Shown in pieces: positions 1 to 11,788 of a stretch of DNA of 64,000 nt. The position numbers were made by a program, and so were the translations under genes. The notes under the pieces were generated by a model. That model made no database searches and was not told the origin of the DNA. It saw only the letters and a program-made list of their open reading frames with translations. The stretch is from Talinum fruticosum. Its lineage: Eukaryota > Streptophyta > Magnoliopsida > Caryophyllales > Talinaceae. Numbering within the stretch: the stretch's first letter is position 1; each line of letters begins with the position of its first letter. The stretch lies in contig JAITYX010000129.1 in assembly GCA_021018815.1 (NCBI GenBank), positions 919,274-983,273 of the forward strand, read 5' to 3'.

Positions 1-1290
1 GGTTATGCTGATTGCACTCTAATTGTCACACTTGATTGGGATAGATTTGAATGATAGTCCTAGATCCTTCAAGTGCTCGCTTGATCCACGAATTTGAGCA
101 CAGCAAGCTCCAATTGCAATGTACTAAACTTCGACAGTTGATAGAGCAATAAAATTTTGTTTCTTTGAGTGCCATGAGATGAGGGATTGACCCGAAATTG
201 GCATGCTCCCGATGTGCTCTTTTTATCAACTTTATATCCAAGCATAATCAGCATCCGAGTACCCAGTGAGAGTCGGTTACGAGTCTTTCGAAAACCATAG
301 ACCAAGATTCCGAGTCCCTACAATATATCTCGAAAATTCTCTTCACCGTAGAGCCCGAAATCTTGCACATAAGAAGACATCGAACATGATATTTGGCCTA
401 CTAGATGTCGGATAAAGTAGAGATCCGATCATACCTCTATAGAGTTTCTCATCTACAGACTTTACCTTTTTCATCCGAGTCCAGCTTCAAACTCGCTACT
501 CATAGGTGTTGCTGCATGCTTCACATCTTGTAGTATTTACTTCTTCAAAAGCTCATTGGTATACTTGGATTGATGGACATAAATGCCATCCTTGTCTTGT
601 TTGATTTGTAGACCAAGAAAGAAGTTGAGTTCTCCCATCATGCTCATTTGGAACTCCTGTCTCATCAACTCGTAAAACTCTTGAGATAGAGTTTCATTAG
701 TAGCTTCAAAAATGATATCATCAACATAGATTTGAGCAATAAGAAAATCTTTCCCCTTGATTTTTATGAAAAGAGTTTTATCAATCTGACCTCTTTTGAA
801 ATCATTTTCAACCAAGAAACTGCTAAGTCTTTCATACCAAGTCGTGGCGACTTGTTTAAGACCATATAAAGCTTTTTGCTATTTGAAAACATGATTTGGA
901 AATTCCGAGTTTTCAAATCCAGGGGTTGCTCAACATAGGCTTCTTCTTGAATGAAACCATTCAGAAAAGCACATTTCACATCCATTTGATAAAGCTTGAT
1001 ATTCATGCTAGATGTAAATGCCAACAGGATTCCGATTGCTTCAATCCCGTCAACATATGCAAAGGTTTCCCCACAATCAAGTTTGTTCTTACTGCTGACT
1101 ACTAACCCTTCCTCATCCAGTTTGTTCTTAAAAACTCATTTGGTTCCTATAACTGGGTGGTTAGATGGTTGTTTGGTCGGAGTCCGGACTTGGTTTCTTT
1201 CAAATTGATCGAGCTCTTCTTGCATGGCCTCTATCCATTCAGGTTCATTTAGGGCTTCTAGTGCATTTTGGGTTCGATTAATTATATAAA
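1..1290 (-). pseudogene. copia A reverse transcriptase and RNase H
   Basis: Sense order: EALNEPEWIEAM at the RT start (about 1265), then QMDVKCAFLNGF (near 960), then YVDD at 728-717 inside an open stretch (815-537), then FFLGLQIKQDKDGIYVHQSKY. RNase H is represented by YSDADYA near 250 and KSTSGACQF near 210. The frame shifts at about 830, 540 and 300, so no full-length enzyme is encoded. YVDD is the polymerase catalytic motif. Confidence 0.9.
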
Positions 1291-1689
1291 TGTAGAAAAT
1301 GCACATAGATTATGCAAAGAAGATTGAGTCCTTACCTCACTCGTTGATATTAGAAAGTATGTTTTTAGGTGGGTGGCTGGATGCATAATTGAAAGCTTTA
1401 CCTGTCCTTTGATTTACGAAGTTTGTTGGTTGAGCATGTTGATCTTCGATTGGTTGATCTTGCTGAGTCTCATTGACTTGCTCTTCAAGCATTCTGAGCT
1501 GGCTCTTGAGTTTGTTCAATCTCGAGTCATACCATTCCGAGTTGCTTCATTCCGAGTTGCCTCATTAATTCTGTTTTGACTCTTTCGAGCTCAGCCTCAG
1601 CAAGGTCGTCTTCATATCTGTTGAGTCCGAGATCCGAGAATGTGGACTCACTTATCCTACCAAGATCAATTTCATCAAAGACAGCGTGG

Positions 1690-2945
1690 ATACTTTCTTC
1701 CACTTTGTTAGTTCTTTTGTTAAAAACTAGATAAGCTTTGCTATGAGATGAATAACACGAAATATACCTTCATCCGACCTAGCATCAAACTTAGCCGGAT
1801 ACTCCTTACTATTGTTGTGGACAAAATACTTACAACCAAATGGTTTGAAGTAGGAGATGTTGGGTTTCTTCCCGTTGTAAAGCTCGTAGGGTGTTTTCTT
1901 CAAGATGGGTCCGATGAGGCATCCGTTGAGTGTGTAATTTGTCTGTGTTGATCGCTTCGACCTGTAAATAGTAAGGTAGATCATTTTCAATCATTATAGT
2001 CCTTCCTATTTCTTCAAGCATTTTGGTCTTTCTCTCCACTACTCCATTCCGTTGAGGAGTTCTTGGTGCAGAGAAGTTGTGGGAGATGCCATTCTTGTCA
2101 CAAAACTCTGCAAATTCCGAGTAATCGAACCCTCTTCCATGGTCGGTTCGAATCCTTCCGATCCGAATCCGAGACTCCACTTGAATTTTTCTGCAGAGCT
2201 TAGTGAACTCTTTGAAGGCTTCGTTCTTGTGCTTAAGAAAACACACCTAAGTAAATCGTGAGAAATCATCAACAATAACAAGTACATACGATTTACCTCT
2301 TAGACTTTTCACAGAATTTTACAACATAAATCCATATGAAGCAATTCAAGCACTTTGGATGTAGATACGATTTTGAGTGGCTTGAAAGATGATCTAACCC
2401 GCTTACCCTTTATGCATGCCTCATAAATTTTATCTTTCTTGAAGGCACGATTAGCTAAACCCCTAACCAAACCATGAGATGCAAGTTTCTTAATAGTATG
2501 CATGCTAATATGACCTAGTCTACGATGCCGAGTCCATGAATCATCATTCACGGATGCTTTTAAATAAGATAAATTCTTACTTGAATCTGAGAGAGGAATA
2601 ATGTAAGTGTTACCCGACCTCGGACCCGAGAGTTTAGTCTCTCCGGTGACTACATCGGAGATGTAGCAGTTGGTCCGAGTGAACATTACCTCTTGACCTT
2701 TATCACATAGCCGAGAAATGCTAAGGAGATTGTATTTTAGTCCTTTAACAAGGTAGACTGGGCTGAAAGTGTTGTTTCCTTCACTAATTTTGCCAATCCC
2801 TACTATCCCGCCTTTCTCTGTTATCTCCAAATGTGACTTTTCCTCCTTTCATATCTTCTTGCTTAGAGAGGAGTCTTGAATCTCCCGACATGTGGCGTGA
2901 CTAACCATTGTCTAAGTACCAATGACCTTTCTTCCTCTTCCGATT
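1690..2945 (-). pseudogene. copia A protease end, pre-integrase and integrase
   Basis: The protease site near 2920-2890 reads D-N-G followed by a stop where H has intact D-S-G-C-S-R-H-M, so the catalytic motif is destroyed. From 2830 to 2309 an open 173-codon stretch covers the protease C-terminus (LVKGLKYNLLSIS) and the GAG-pre-integrase zinc-binding region (RLGHISMHTIKK; one of the expected cysteines is Tyr in IYEACIKGK). The integrase core follows to about 1700, with catalytic-type Asp in LHMDLC, Asp in RTDHG and Glu in NGVVERK, interrupted by frameshifts. Integrase would insert the cDNA. Confidence 0.88.
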
Positions 2946-2949
2946 TACC

Positions 2950-4758
2950 TGCAAGACAAAAACAAACTAACCCTTCTCACTTCCTATTACGAACCCAAGT
3001 AACTCCTTTTACTCGTAGTCCTTTTCGAGGAAGAGCACTTTTGGGAACCCGGATTTGAATAATTTTTCGTCTAGTCTAATTCCGATTCTTCCTTCTAAAA
3101 ACTAAGTCTATGTCTCGTTTTTTTAAAATAACTTCTTTTGTAAACTAGGGAGAAGGCTTTTTCTCGTAAGCTGGTATGGGCTCAGTCCTCTATTAATTTA
3201 TATGAATAGGACTATGCTCAGCCTTCCCGAACTTTATAGTTCGGAATCCTTTTGAAAAGATTAGACTAGGACTTTGATTCCTCTTCTTCATTAAAACCAA
3301 GTCCTTCTTTCCGGAAGGAGACACATTGAGAGTCTAGAAGCATATCAAGGTTTTTCCGACCTTGAGTGAATTTTAAAACAAGCTCTTGAGACTCATTGAG
3401 CTTTCTTTTCGATTGCTCATTCTCTGTTTTGAGTAACTCAGCATACGTCTCATTTGCTTGAGTACTGGTCTTAAGTTCTTTCGAGATATGGTCTCAGCTT
3501 TTCTAATTCATTTTTCAAAACATTGCTCCGATCGATAAGAGACTCAATTGTTCTTTGACCTGGAATGAGTTAAAATTGGACTTTTCTTCCAAAGTAAAAG
3601 TATATCTTGCTAAATCAACTTTAGAAAATTTGAGAAAGTATTAAACTACTTCATCAATATCTCGAGTCCTCCTTGTTTGACTCCGATTCAGCTTCCGAAT
3701 CCGTTAGTGCCATAAGATACTTTGAGTCGTCCGAGTCATCTTCTTCGAGATGAGTCACCATCATTCCAGGTAGCCATCATAGCCTTTTTCTTTCTGTCCT
3801 TCTTTCTCTTGGGACAGTCTTTGACTATGTGCTCCTTGCTACCACATTCAAAACAATCGAGTTCTTAAATAATGATAACTTTGAAGGAGAAGAATATTTA
3901 CCTTTTCTGTTCTTCTTATCTTTCTTGTAGAACTCAACTTTTGGCCTCTTTTCCCACTTCTTCTATTTCATCATTTTCTTAAAGCCGTGGGCCATGAGTG
4001 CCATGGGATCCTCTTCGATTCCGAGGAGCTCGGACCTTCACGTCTACTTTCCGAGGCTTTTAGCATAATGTTCTTTTTGGTGCTGACCTCTCGCATCCTT
4101 TTTTCTAGATGAATCTCGTGGGTCGAGTAACTTGCCAATAAGCTCGAATGGCCTTAGTTGAGAAAGTTTCGAGCTTCTTCAATGACTGTCACCTTCGGAC
4201 CCCATCTCTTCTTTGGTAGACATCTTAAGATTTTTCTGGACATTTCTTCATGAGAAATTTTTCTACCCAGAGATTTGAGATTTTTGGTAATCTCTATGAA
4301 CCGAATATACATCTCGAGTGATGTTTTCTTCCGGCTCTATCATGAACATCTCATCTTTGTGAAGATACTCGACTTATCATCGCCTACTTCACCTGGCTTG
4401 TTCCTTCATAGGTGTTAACAAGAATGTCCCACACCTCTTTAGCCGTGTCACGAGCCGAGACCCTGTTGTATTCTTCGATGCTAATGGCACACATCGGTGT
4501 GTTCATAGCTTTGAAATTCCTTATGAATTTTTCGGTCTCCTCGGTGGTGAACTTAGATTTGGCTTTAGGCATAAGAGTTGCATTCTATGTCTTTATTGGA
4601 ATATAGTTGCCGGCTTGGATGATGTTCCAAACTTCTTCATCGTTGTCCATCGAGAAACATTCCATCATCTTCTTCCAATGGGCAAAGTTTGACCCTTTGA
4701 ACTTCGGTGGTCCGGTAGATGATCTTCCTTCATCGAACTCTCCATTGTTCCGAACCAT
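2950..4758 (-). pseudogene. copia A gag remnant
   Basis: The gag start is taken at ATG 4758-4756, which gives MVRNNGEFDEGR, the same N-terminus as gag of H and I. A readable stretch at 4572-4384 contains the capsid-like segment VSARDTAKEVWDILVNTYEG, typical of the copia gag family (UBN2/Retrotran_gag). Further down are a degraded zinc-knuckle region near 3850 and Ser/Glu-rich coiled-coil-like sequence at 3300-3800. Several frameshifts and stops break the frame. Gag would form the cytoplasmic virus-like particle. Confidence 0.85.
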
Positions 4759-4802
4759 CCGATCTTTATACCTTTGGATGGTGAGATCATCCTGAAAGGC
4801 TA

Positions 4803-4815
4803 GCTATGATACCAA
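4803..4815 (-). other. Primer binding site of copia A
   Basis: Minus strand ttggtatcatagc lies one base inside the LTR. It is close to TGGTATCAGAGC, the complement of the initiator-Met tRNA 3' end used by most plant copia elements. One mismatch (GAG to TAG) shows decay. Confidence 0.85.
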
Positions 4816-6454
4816 TTTAAGGTTTGCTCGTGGAGAGTCCGAGTCACCCTAGAGAGGGGGTGAATAGGGTGATGAAGAAATTTAAATGATTTTTGCAACA
4901 GTTCAGCTAAACAGCAGATTCCGAGTCTAGATTAGACTGAGAAAAGTGATGACACAGCTTTACGTGGAAACCCTCCCAAGGAAGAAAACCACAGACAAGT
5001 GCTAATCCAAGTACCAAGTCAAATCCACTATTTTGAATCCATAAAATACAAGGACTCGTGCTAGAATTGCTCCCTTAAACAATTCCTTATAATGTTTTCC
5101 TAGACTAAGAAGTTACCTTATCCGATCTAGTATTTCCGGACTGAGGTAACCTTTACAATCAGGAACAATAGAGCTGAGTTAACCCTTACAACTAAGTCAA
5201 GGGACCTTACTCAGAAAGTAAGAAGAGAATATGATTGATTACAAGACTTTCTTTACAACTCGGAAAATATTAAATACGAGACTTGGAGTTGTAAATAGAA
5301 GATTGAATAAACAATGAAAGGAACAACTTTAGCTCAAGTAATGTGTTTAGCAATAATGTTCAACAATCTTCTAGTCTTGTGAGATGGCTTCTATTTATAT
5401 CAAACCAAGCAAATTGACCATTGAGGCTTGGTTCCGAACGTAAGTCTTCATTAGTCGTTGTAATCGGCTCTCCTAAGTCACTCGAAAAGATCCCTTGGGA
5501 TGTGAATGTTGTGCAACGGGTCTTGGCTCCAAAAGATGGTTCAATCACTTGGTGGTGACTGAAAGTTGTGGTGGAACACCCGTTAAGCCTAGATTGGAGT
5601 TTTCCATTTTTGGAAACAGACAACCTTGACATGGTGTCCGAGCCATGTTCGAAGTAGATAGAACCTACCCGATGGTGATTGACACCTAGAAGTCTCGTTA
5701 CTTTTGTATTTCAAAAGTAAACCACATTGGTTCTCAATGCAAAAATACTTTGGTTCAAGATTAGGCACATATAATAATTAAATTAGAACAATTAAGTGCC
5801 TAATTATTTTTGGCCTAGAAGAGTGGAATTTTCTGAGTCTAATATTCAATATACTCAAATTCCATATGAATCAATCCTAATGATGATCAAGTAGAGAGAG
5901 TAAAATATCATAGTATAACAACTTGATCTAGACAAATAATGCTCAAGGAAATAAACTGACTTAGAATAAGGAATTAACAATGTAATTCTCTTTGTGTTGA
6001 AATATGCAATCGTACTCATAATAAGAGTGTTAGAGAAATTATTTGAGCATGCGATAGTTTTGAGTGATGTCCGAGTGAGTCGAAACATCGGTGTTGAAGA
6101 TATGCAATAAGGTGCTTTCGAGTCACTCATAACAGAATGAAAACTTGCACAATATTTCTATAATGCTTAGAATGACTTGAAATCAAAACATAAGAGAGAT
6201 AGAATTTATACCTGAGTCTTTATATAGTACTCAAAATGACTTAGGGGTGTGTTTGGTTGTAGGAAAAATATTTTCCCAGGAAAATATTTTTCATGGGAAA
6301 ATGAATTTCCAAGGAAAACCATTTTCCACCCACATTTTCCTTTGTTTGATAGAAGAAAAATAATTTTCTAAAATAGCTATTTAAATGCAAAAACCAACCA
6401 TAAAAATCCAATTAATATGAAAAAAAGTAAATAACTAATTCAACTTCAAAACCT

Positions 6455-6456
<2 letters not shown>

Positions 6457-6546
<90 letters not shown>
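6457..6546. repeat. (AT)n microsatellite within the MITE
   Basis: A near-perfect alternating AT run of about 90 bases, bounded by two copies of a ~65-bp sequence (6387-6452 and 6545-6610) that starts atgcaaaaaccaa. Confidence 0.95.
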
Positions 6547-6549
<3 letters not shown>

Positions 6550-6608
6550 AAAACCAATCATAAAAATCCCATAAATATGAAAAGAAAACGTAAATAACTA
6601 ATTTAACT

Positions 6609-6685
6609 ATATATATATATATATCTATATATATCTATATATATATATATATATATATCTATATATATATATATATATATATATA

Positions 6686-6741
<56 letters not shown>
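6609..6741. repeat. (AT)n/(ATCT) microsatellite within the MITE
   Basis: A second alternating AT run of about 130 bases with interspersed C (atctatat). It follows the second copy of the 65-bp duplication, so a block of unique sequence plus microsatellite appears to have been tandemly duplicated. Confidence 0.95.
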
Positions 6742-6743
<2 letters not shown>

Positions 6744-7675
6744 AGAGCACCTAAATTTTATAAGTTTTTACATCTCCCTATGATCAAACTTTTACATGTA
6801 TAAAATAATAGAAATTTAAAAAAAAGAAACAAATACTATAAAAAGAATTTTCATCAATGAACTTTAAAACAAAAAAGGAAAAAAGATAAGGACAAAATTT
6901 GAAAAAAGAAACTGAAGGTGGTAAAGTAAGAGAAGCTTAGAACCCGAACTCTCATTGGTAAGACTTTATTTTCCCTTAATTGAGGCGAGAGGAAAATTAA
7001 CTTCCTTCCTCATAAAAGGAAATTTATTTTCCCTTGATTGAGTGAAATTATTTTCCCCATAAAATATTTATCCACCACTTATGATACCAAACGCCGGAAA
7101 ATAGAATGATAATTTTCCGAGAAAATATTTTCCAATGAAACAAACACACCCTTAGAGTTAGGATCCGAGTCTTCGTAACCCGTTTCTCCTCCTCCATTCG
7201 AACTGCTCCACCCCTTCTTAGTTCATTTTTTTCTTTATTTTTTTACAACAATCTATTTCTTCTCTCTTTCCTACTTATGTTTTGATGAAATGCATAGGGG
7301 AGAGATAAATAGGAGAGAAAGTTGTCCGGTTTAGGGGAGTGTAACATTTCGTTTTGTTTTCATGTTGTATGCTCCCATGTGTATAAATTCAATGATAATC
7401 TATGTATTTTCTATGATTCAATGATTCCTTATATATTTTTTGCTTTAATAATTTGCTCCGATAAGCTTAGATATTTGATTATGCTATGATACGATGACAA
7501 ATAGCTCGATAACTCGTTATAGCTCGAACCTCTATTTCTAACTAAAATTGCAAGTATTATGCTTACTTAGACTATTCTAATAGCTATCAGTATTTGAGCA
7601 CCGAAAACTTAACTATTTGAACTTCCAACTCTTATTTTTTAAGTGTTGAATGCCTTTCATTAAAAAATGGGAGAT

Positions 7676-9061
7676 TGAAAACTTAGGTATAACTCTATCT
7701 CTCGTTATGGTTTTGAATTCAAGTGATTCACACATCTTAAGAAACTCATCTTTAAGTTTTCAATTTTGTCCGACCTACTCGTAAATCAATTTTTGAGTGA
7801 AACGCTAATATCCGAGTTTCTAACCCAATCAGATACATCTCATACAATCATCTTACCTAAATAATTTCACATGCACATCTTACTCTTGGTGAAAGTTGAA
7901 TCAAAATTATTTTGTTAATTCTAATCTTAAGTCGATTTATTTAACTTAAATTATCTATTGGCAAATTGATGCAATGTATCTATATACTTTTAAACTCTTC
8001 AATTAGTTAAAAATAGACACAAAATGGAACTAGAACATATTGAATAATAGACTTAGAAAATTTCATTTATTCATGTTAAGGATAATTAAGTGCTTAATTA
8101 TTTGATTTAAATTTTTATCCTTGACTTATCTTGGATAAAAGTATGTTTATACTTTGAGTACCACTTTGACTTGTTTTTGTAGGATGATTGAAGTGATTTA
8201 AATCAATTTGAAAAGCAAAAGCAACTAGCTTCTAACAGCTTAAACGCCAAGCACAAAAAGCCCTATTTCCAAGACGACTCAAACACTCGTGTCGTGGTTG
8301 TTTGTTTCCATGTCCAGTTAACTCCAACGTTGAGTCTACTCGGTTATTTCCACCCTAGATTTCAGTCACAATAAGTGGGATGGACCACTTTTTGAGCCGA
8401 TGGTTCTCTTTCCGAGGGACTCGGACTATCCATTACAACGGCTAATGAAGCTTCCTAATCTAGGATAAGTCACAACAACTATCCGCCATGCTTATTATAA
8501 ATAAAAGCCACACTACAAGACTTAGATTATTGCTGGGACTGAATTCCGATCTCATACACTCAATCTTTTTTAGCTTTCAACTTTGTACTTAGTTTTCTCA
8601 ACTTCGAGTTAAAACAGAAGAAGTCTTGTAATCAATTATACTCTTAATTTCTTTACTTCTCTGTAATTTCCCTTAACCGAGTTGTAAAGGGAAACTTAGC
8701 TCAATTGTACCTAGCTGTAAGGTTAACTCGGTTAGGAAGTACTAAGGCGGATAACGGAACTTCGTGCCTAGAAAAACTTGTATTGAATTGTCTAAGGGAG
8801 AAGTTCTATAAGAGTCACTCCTTATTTTGTGGATTCAAAATAGTGGATCCGGCTTAGTATCCGGATTGACAAAGTCCCCGGTTTTGTGCCCCAGGAGGAT
8901 TTCCATGTATCACTCTTTGTTTTTACTTTCTAGTTCATTTTAGACTCGTAATCACTTTTCAAAGTTCCGACTTGCCCGAAAATCTTTTAATTTCGCAAAA
9001 TTTCCTTCTCACCCTATTCACCCCCTCTAGGGTGACTCACACTCTTAAGAGCAAAGCTTCA
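7676..9061 (+). repeat. 3' LTR of copia B
   Basis: Starts TGAAAACTTAGG after the polypurine tract and ends GCTTCA, giving TG...CA ends over 1386 bp. It has a TATA box (tataaata) at 8496-8503 and the conserved end hairpin at 9018-9035. The stretch between TATA and the end aligns with the C and H LTRs. Confidence 0.85.
8496..8503 (+). promoter_or_regulatory. TATA box in copia B LTR
   Basis: tataaata followed by aaagccacactacaagactt. The same context (TATA box, then a-a/g-a-a-g-c-c, then a short spacer and caagac or similar) recurs at 5391, 15918 and about 48590, which supports it as the U3/R promoter. Confidence 0.7.
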
Positions 9062-9390
9062 AAGTCATTCTTCGTGATTTAAAGTAGATTAAGCAAGAAG
9101 AAAATAAGAGGTTCACCGACTTCTTTACTCGATGGAGGGCAAAAGACACCTACGTGGCTTACCTACCCTCTAAAAAGATCAGGTGAGATTTATCATTAAA
9201 AACCCAAAACCTTCCTATCGCAAGCATTTGAAGTGCTTGCTTTTGATGGACTTAAAACACTACGAGATGGTTGTATGCATATAGAAGAGCAAAAAGCATC
9301 CACGGTCACAAAAGTTTTAACCAACTAGAGGACATGTTTAAGTCCATGAAACTCCCTTGTGAAGCACTATTCTTCACCATCCAATGAGCC
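9062..9390 (+). pseudogene. Ty3/gypsy (Tat-like) gag scrap
   Basis: Translation at about 9090-9170 gives EENKRFTDFFTRWRAK, which matches the gag segment GEKESFIDFFARWRAK at 58380-58320 (minus strand). It contains stops shortly after and fades out by about 9390. Copia B sits immediately upstream, so B probably inserted in this older gypsy sequence. Confidence 0.7.
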
Positions 9391-10560
9391 ATCACTCATT
9401 AAGGATGACAATAAAATATGCACTTCCCTATTTTAGATCTATCCTAGTTTTAATTCTATTTCTTTTTTAAAAAAAACCAAATCAATATTTTCTAAGTATG
9501 AAGGCATGATTTTTGTTATAGATGATACGTAGGAAGCCCTTGGGGTTCAGCCTCAATTCCAATATTTTTCCAATTTCCACATTCTCTTACCCTTTTTTCT
9601 TTACCTAATCTCAATCTTGTTTCAAGTTCCTATTTCTAATTTCCAAACACCAAATTCAAATCTACTTTGCCCTTTCCTTTGATAGGAGCAAAAACAAAAA
9701 TTAATCCGAAGGCATACCATACTAACCCGGCCCGTTGACCAAATTTGAATCATCGGACTCGGGTTTTACTACTCACTCATAGTACTCCACGTTTTTGCTT
9801 TGGGCTTCATTTCAAGCAACCCATTTTCATTACTATCGTACTACTCGGACCATTGTGTTCTAATTTTTTTAGGAGTGGGGGCTAGAAGTGTAATTTTATC
9901 TATCTTTTTGTATTTATTTTCTTCATCTAAATATAAAGAGTACATTCGTTCTAGAATATAGTCTTGCATTCATCTCCTTTCATGAGTAATTTTTTTAAAA
10001 TAAACATTAAAATTACAAAGTACTATGCAAGAATTATTCAATCATCCTCACCTATGAAGTTAGCATAAAGGAAGGCCACTAGCATCACCTCTTTGAAAGA
10101 AATAATTGTCCATGTGATCAAACATGGACGTCGAAGCTCGCCAATCCTCCAGCTCCTAAAAAGAGTTAGACACTGGGCACCAAAGGAGAACGTGGGGGTT
10201 CACATTAAGATGAGCTATTAGAAGGTCAGTCAAAAGGATCGCAAGACTACAACAACTTTAGGAATACTTAAGAGGGGACACAAATTATCCACCATACAAA
10301 CAAAGTAGCTATTAGCACATAAACTAGAAGCTTCAAGTTAGCACACACAACAAACAAGAGTGTAAAAGAAGTTTTGGGAATGATGAAGGCATCGAAAGAA
10401 AACGGGGATAACCCCGAATCAACATCCAGGACCTATAGTCTCATCATTAGAAGCATGGAAAGAAGGCACCAACCCTAAATCTACATCAAAACCAGTGGCA
10501 TATGACCCTCTTGCTTCACAAATGTTCGCTCAAAAGTGGGCCGCTACACCACCAAAAATT
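9391..10560. other. Unassigned repetitive sequence
   Basis: No supported coding region. The segment gatacgtaggaagccc near 9523 resembles sequence often seen near the 3' end of Tat-type gypsy elements, so this may be decayed Tat 3' sequence. That is an inference only. Confidence 0.35.
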
Positions 10561-11085
10561 CAAGCACCCCATCGAGCTCCAAATCCAAGAGTGGTAAAAG
10601 TTTAAACACCTCATCAATATTCGAGAATCAAGAGCGAGTCAAAAGTTCGGACACCCCATACAACTTTTGATATAAGATAGTGAAAATTTAGACACCCTCC
10701 GGAACTTTAGATCCAAGAGTGGTCAAGTTCGAGCACCCCTCAAGCAAGTCTAGATCAAGATCCTTTCCTGGATTTTAGGTGATCAAAATGACCAGGTCTA
10801 GGCAAGCATCTTAGCATAAGACAAGCATCTCCTCCTATTCCTAAAAAGTGGATAGACATCGAGCTTTAGATATAAGATTGGTTAAGTTCAAACACCGTGC
10901 CAAGCTTTAGATCTAAGAGTGATCAAAGTTCAACCACCCTATCAAATTACAAGCAACGACTCCTTCCCCGGATTTCACTTCATCAAACAAACGACCAAGT
11001 CTATGCAACATCCCAACAAAGCTAAGCATTCGTTCCAATCTTGGCGAAAGTGGATAGAAGCCAAGGCTTCGAGTCCTCCAAATGG
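10560..11085 (+). repeat. Degenerate compound tandem repeat
   Basis: A ~45-bp unit (around ttagatccaagagtggtcaa followed by gttcgagcacccc) recurs near 10572, 10624, 10668, 10707, 10868 and 10913. A second ~110-bp unit beginning with cctt/cc-c-c-ggatttt and containing aagtggatagaa/c is present at about 10762-10863 and 10971-11075. Order is four short units, one long, two short, one long. The copies are strongly diverged. Confidence 0.65.
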
Positions 11086-11096
11086 CCATGTGAAAG

Positions 11097-11767
11097 TGTA
11101 ATATCCAAAATTTGAGGTGCTTTCGTCATAAGAAATTAAATATTAAAAGTTAAAGGTAAATTTAAAACTATATTGAATTAAGTTGAATTATAATTTTCCG
11201 AGTTAAAACGAAAACCCGAAAATTAGAAACCCGAACTTGGATTAATTAAATGGGCCTTGTAAAAAACTAATTTTGGGGCCAATCACTTTGCAATCCAAAA
11301 AGAGAAAATTAATATAGAAAATAAAATTAAAAAAAGACAAAATACTAAAATGAATATAGAAAATAAAAGAAAAGAAAATGGGAAAAAGGTGGTCATCGGT
11401 AGAAAAACAAAAGGAAATGGTATAGGTCTGTGTTGGCAAGTGAAAGGAGTAAGGGAGAGTGAGGAGTCCAATTGAAATTGAGAAGCAAAGTCACTTATGT
11501 GTAAAAGGGAAATAGGAGAGAGAAACCGACGAGTGAGGGTAAAAGGAAAAAGAGGGAAATTGTGAAAACCCGAAATAGAAAAGAAGGGGAACGAAGATGA
11601 CCGAAAGAGCAGAGAGAGAGAGAGAGAGGGACTATAATCAAAACAACGATCAAAAATGAGAGGGAGACGAGAGCGAGAGATAGAGAGGGAGCCGAGCCGA
11701 GCGAGGGAACCGGACTCGGAGCAAGAGAAGAAAAAGAAGGGCAAGAAAGTGAGACGAGAGACCGAGC
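11097..11767 (+). repeat. Truncated Tekay-like LTR (5' part)
   Basis: Begins TGTAATATCC, as do LTRs at 19235, 31247 and 43669, and continues through the shared aattattaaaagttaa and gaaaacccga segments into the purine-rich block (about 11466-11767). It stops at the palindrome at 11768. No polypurine tract precedes it, and the 3' two-thirds of the LTR is missing. Confidence 0.75.
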
Positions 11768-11788
11768 ATGATGGAAATATTCCATCAT
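11768..11788. repeat. 9-bp-arm inverted repeat at LTR breakpoint
   Basis: atgatggaa, then ata, then ttccatcat: two perfect 9-bp arms with a 3-base spacer. It coincides with the point where homology to the Tekay-like LTR ends. Confidence 0.8.

Larger units (their letters stand above)
6244..7151. mobile_element. MITE, PIF/Harbinger (Tourist-like), inside copia A LTR
   Basis: The left end reads ggggtgtgtttggtt and the right end, reverse-complemented, gggtgtgtttgtttc, so the termini are inverted repeats. They are followed on both sides by the palindromic ggaaaatattttcc motif. Flanking TTA at 6241-6243 and 7152-7154 is the 3-bp target duplication expected for Harbinger/Tourist elements. The A LTR reads continuously once the MITE and one TTA are removed. 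There is no transposase ORF. The interior is AT-rich and contains two AT microsatellites and a 65-bp direct duplication. Confidence 0.85.
1..7175 (-). mobile_element. Sirevirus-like Ty1/copia retrotransposon A (5' LTR, gag, pol; cut by left edge)
   Basis: Reading down the minus strand the order is LTR, Met-tRNA-type primer site, gag, protease, integrase, reverse transcriptase and RNase H, which is the copia order. Residues such as SRHM after the protease site, LVKGLKYNLLSIS and YVDD are typical of the SIRE/Maximus group, and the ~1.45 kb LTR (without its MITE) fits too. The element leaves the window inside or just after RNase H, so the 3' LTR is not seen. Its 5' end at 7175 lies head-to-head with the 3' part of copia B, a related element on the plus strand, so A probably inserted into B. 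Numerous stops and frameshifts make it non-functional. Confidence 0.9.
4817..7175 (-). repeat. 5' LTR of copia A, interrupted by a MITE
   Basis: The minus-strand LTR begins near 7175 with cgaagactcgg (TG mutated to CG) and ends at 4817 just before the primer site. Removing the 908-bp MITE and one TSD copy leaves about 1.45 kb, matching the other copia LTRs at 7676, 15018 and 47645. It holds a TATA-like box at 5391-5400 and the conserved TCACCC/GGGTGA hairpin at 4844-4863. Confidence 0.85.
7176..9061 (+). mobile_element. copia B, 3' terminal part with 3' LTR
   Basis: 7260-7675 resembles the region before the 3' LTR of copia I at 62290-62493 (shared tgaatgcctttcat, runs of aggggag) and ends in a polypurine tract, aaaaaatgggaga, directly before the LTR. 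The rest of B lies beyond A, outside the window. The sequence after the LTR (from 9062) is a Tat gag scrap without a primer site, so this is a 3' LTR. Confidence 0.8.

Noticed and set aside
11283..11744. 153-codon minus-strand ORF with apparent signal-peptide-like segments
   Set aside because: Shadow of the purine-rich part of the truncated LTR; no homologous frame elsewhere.
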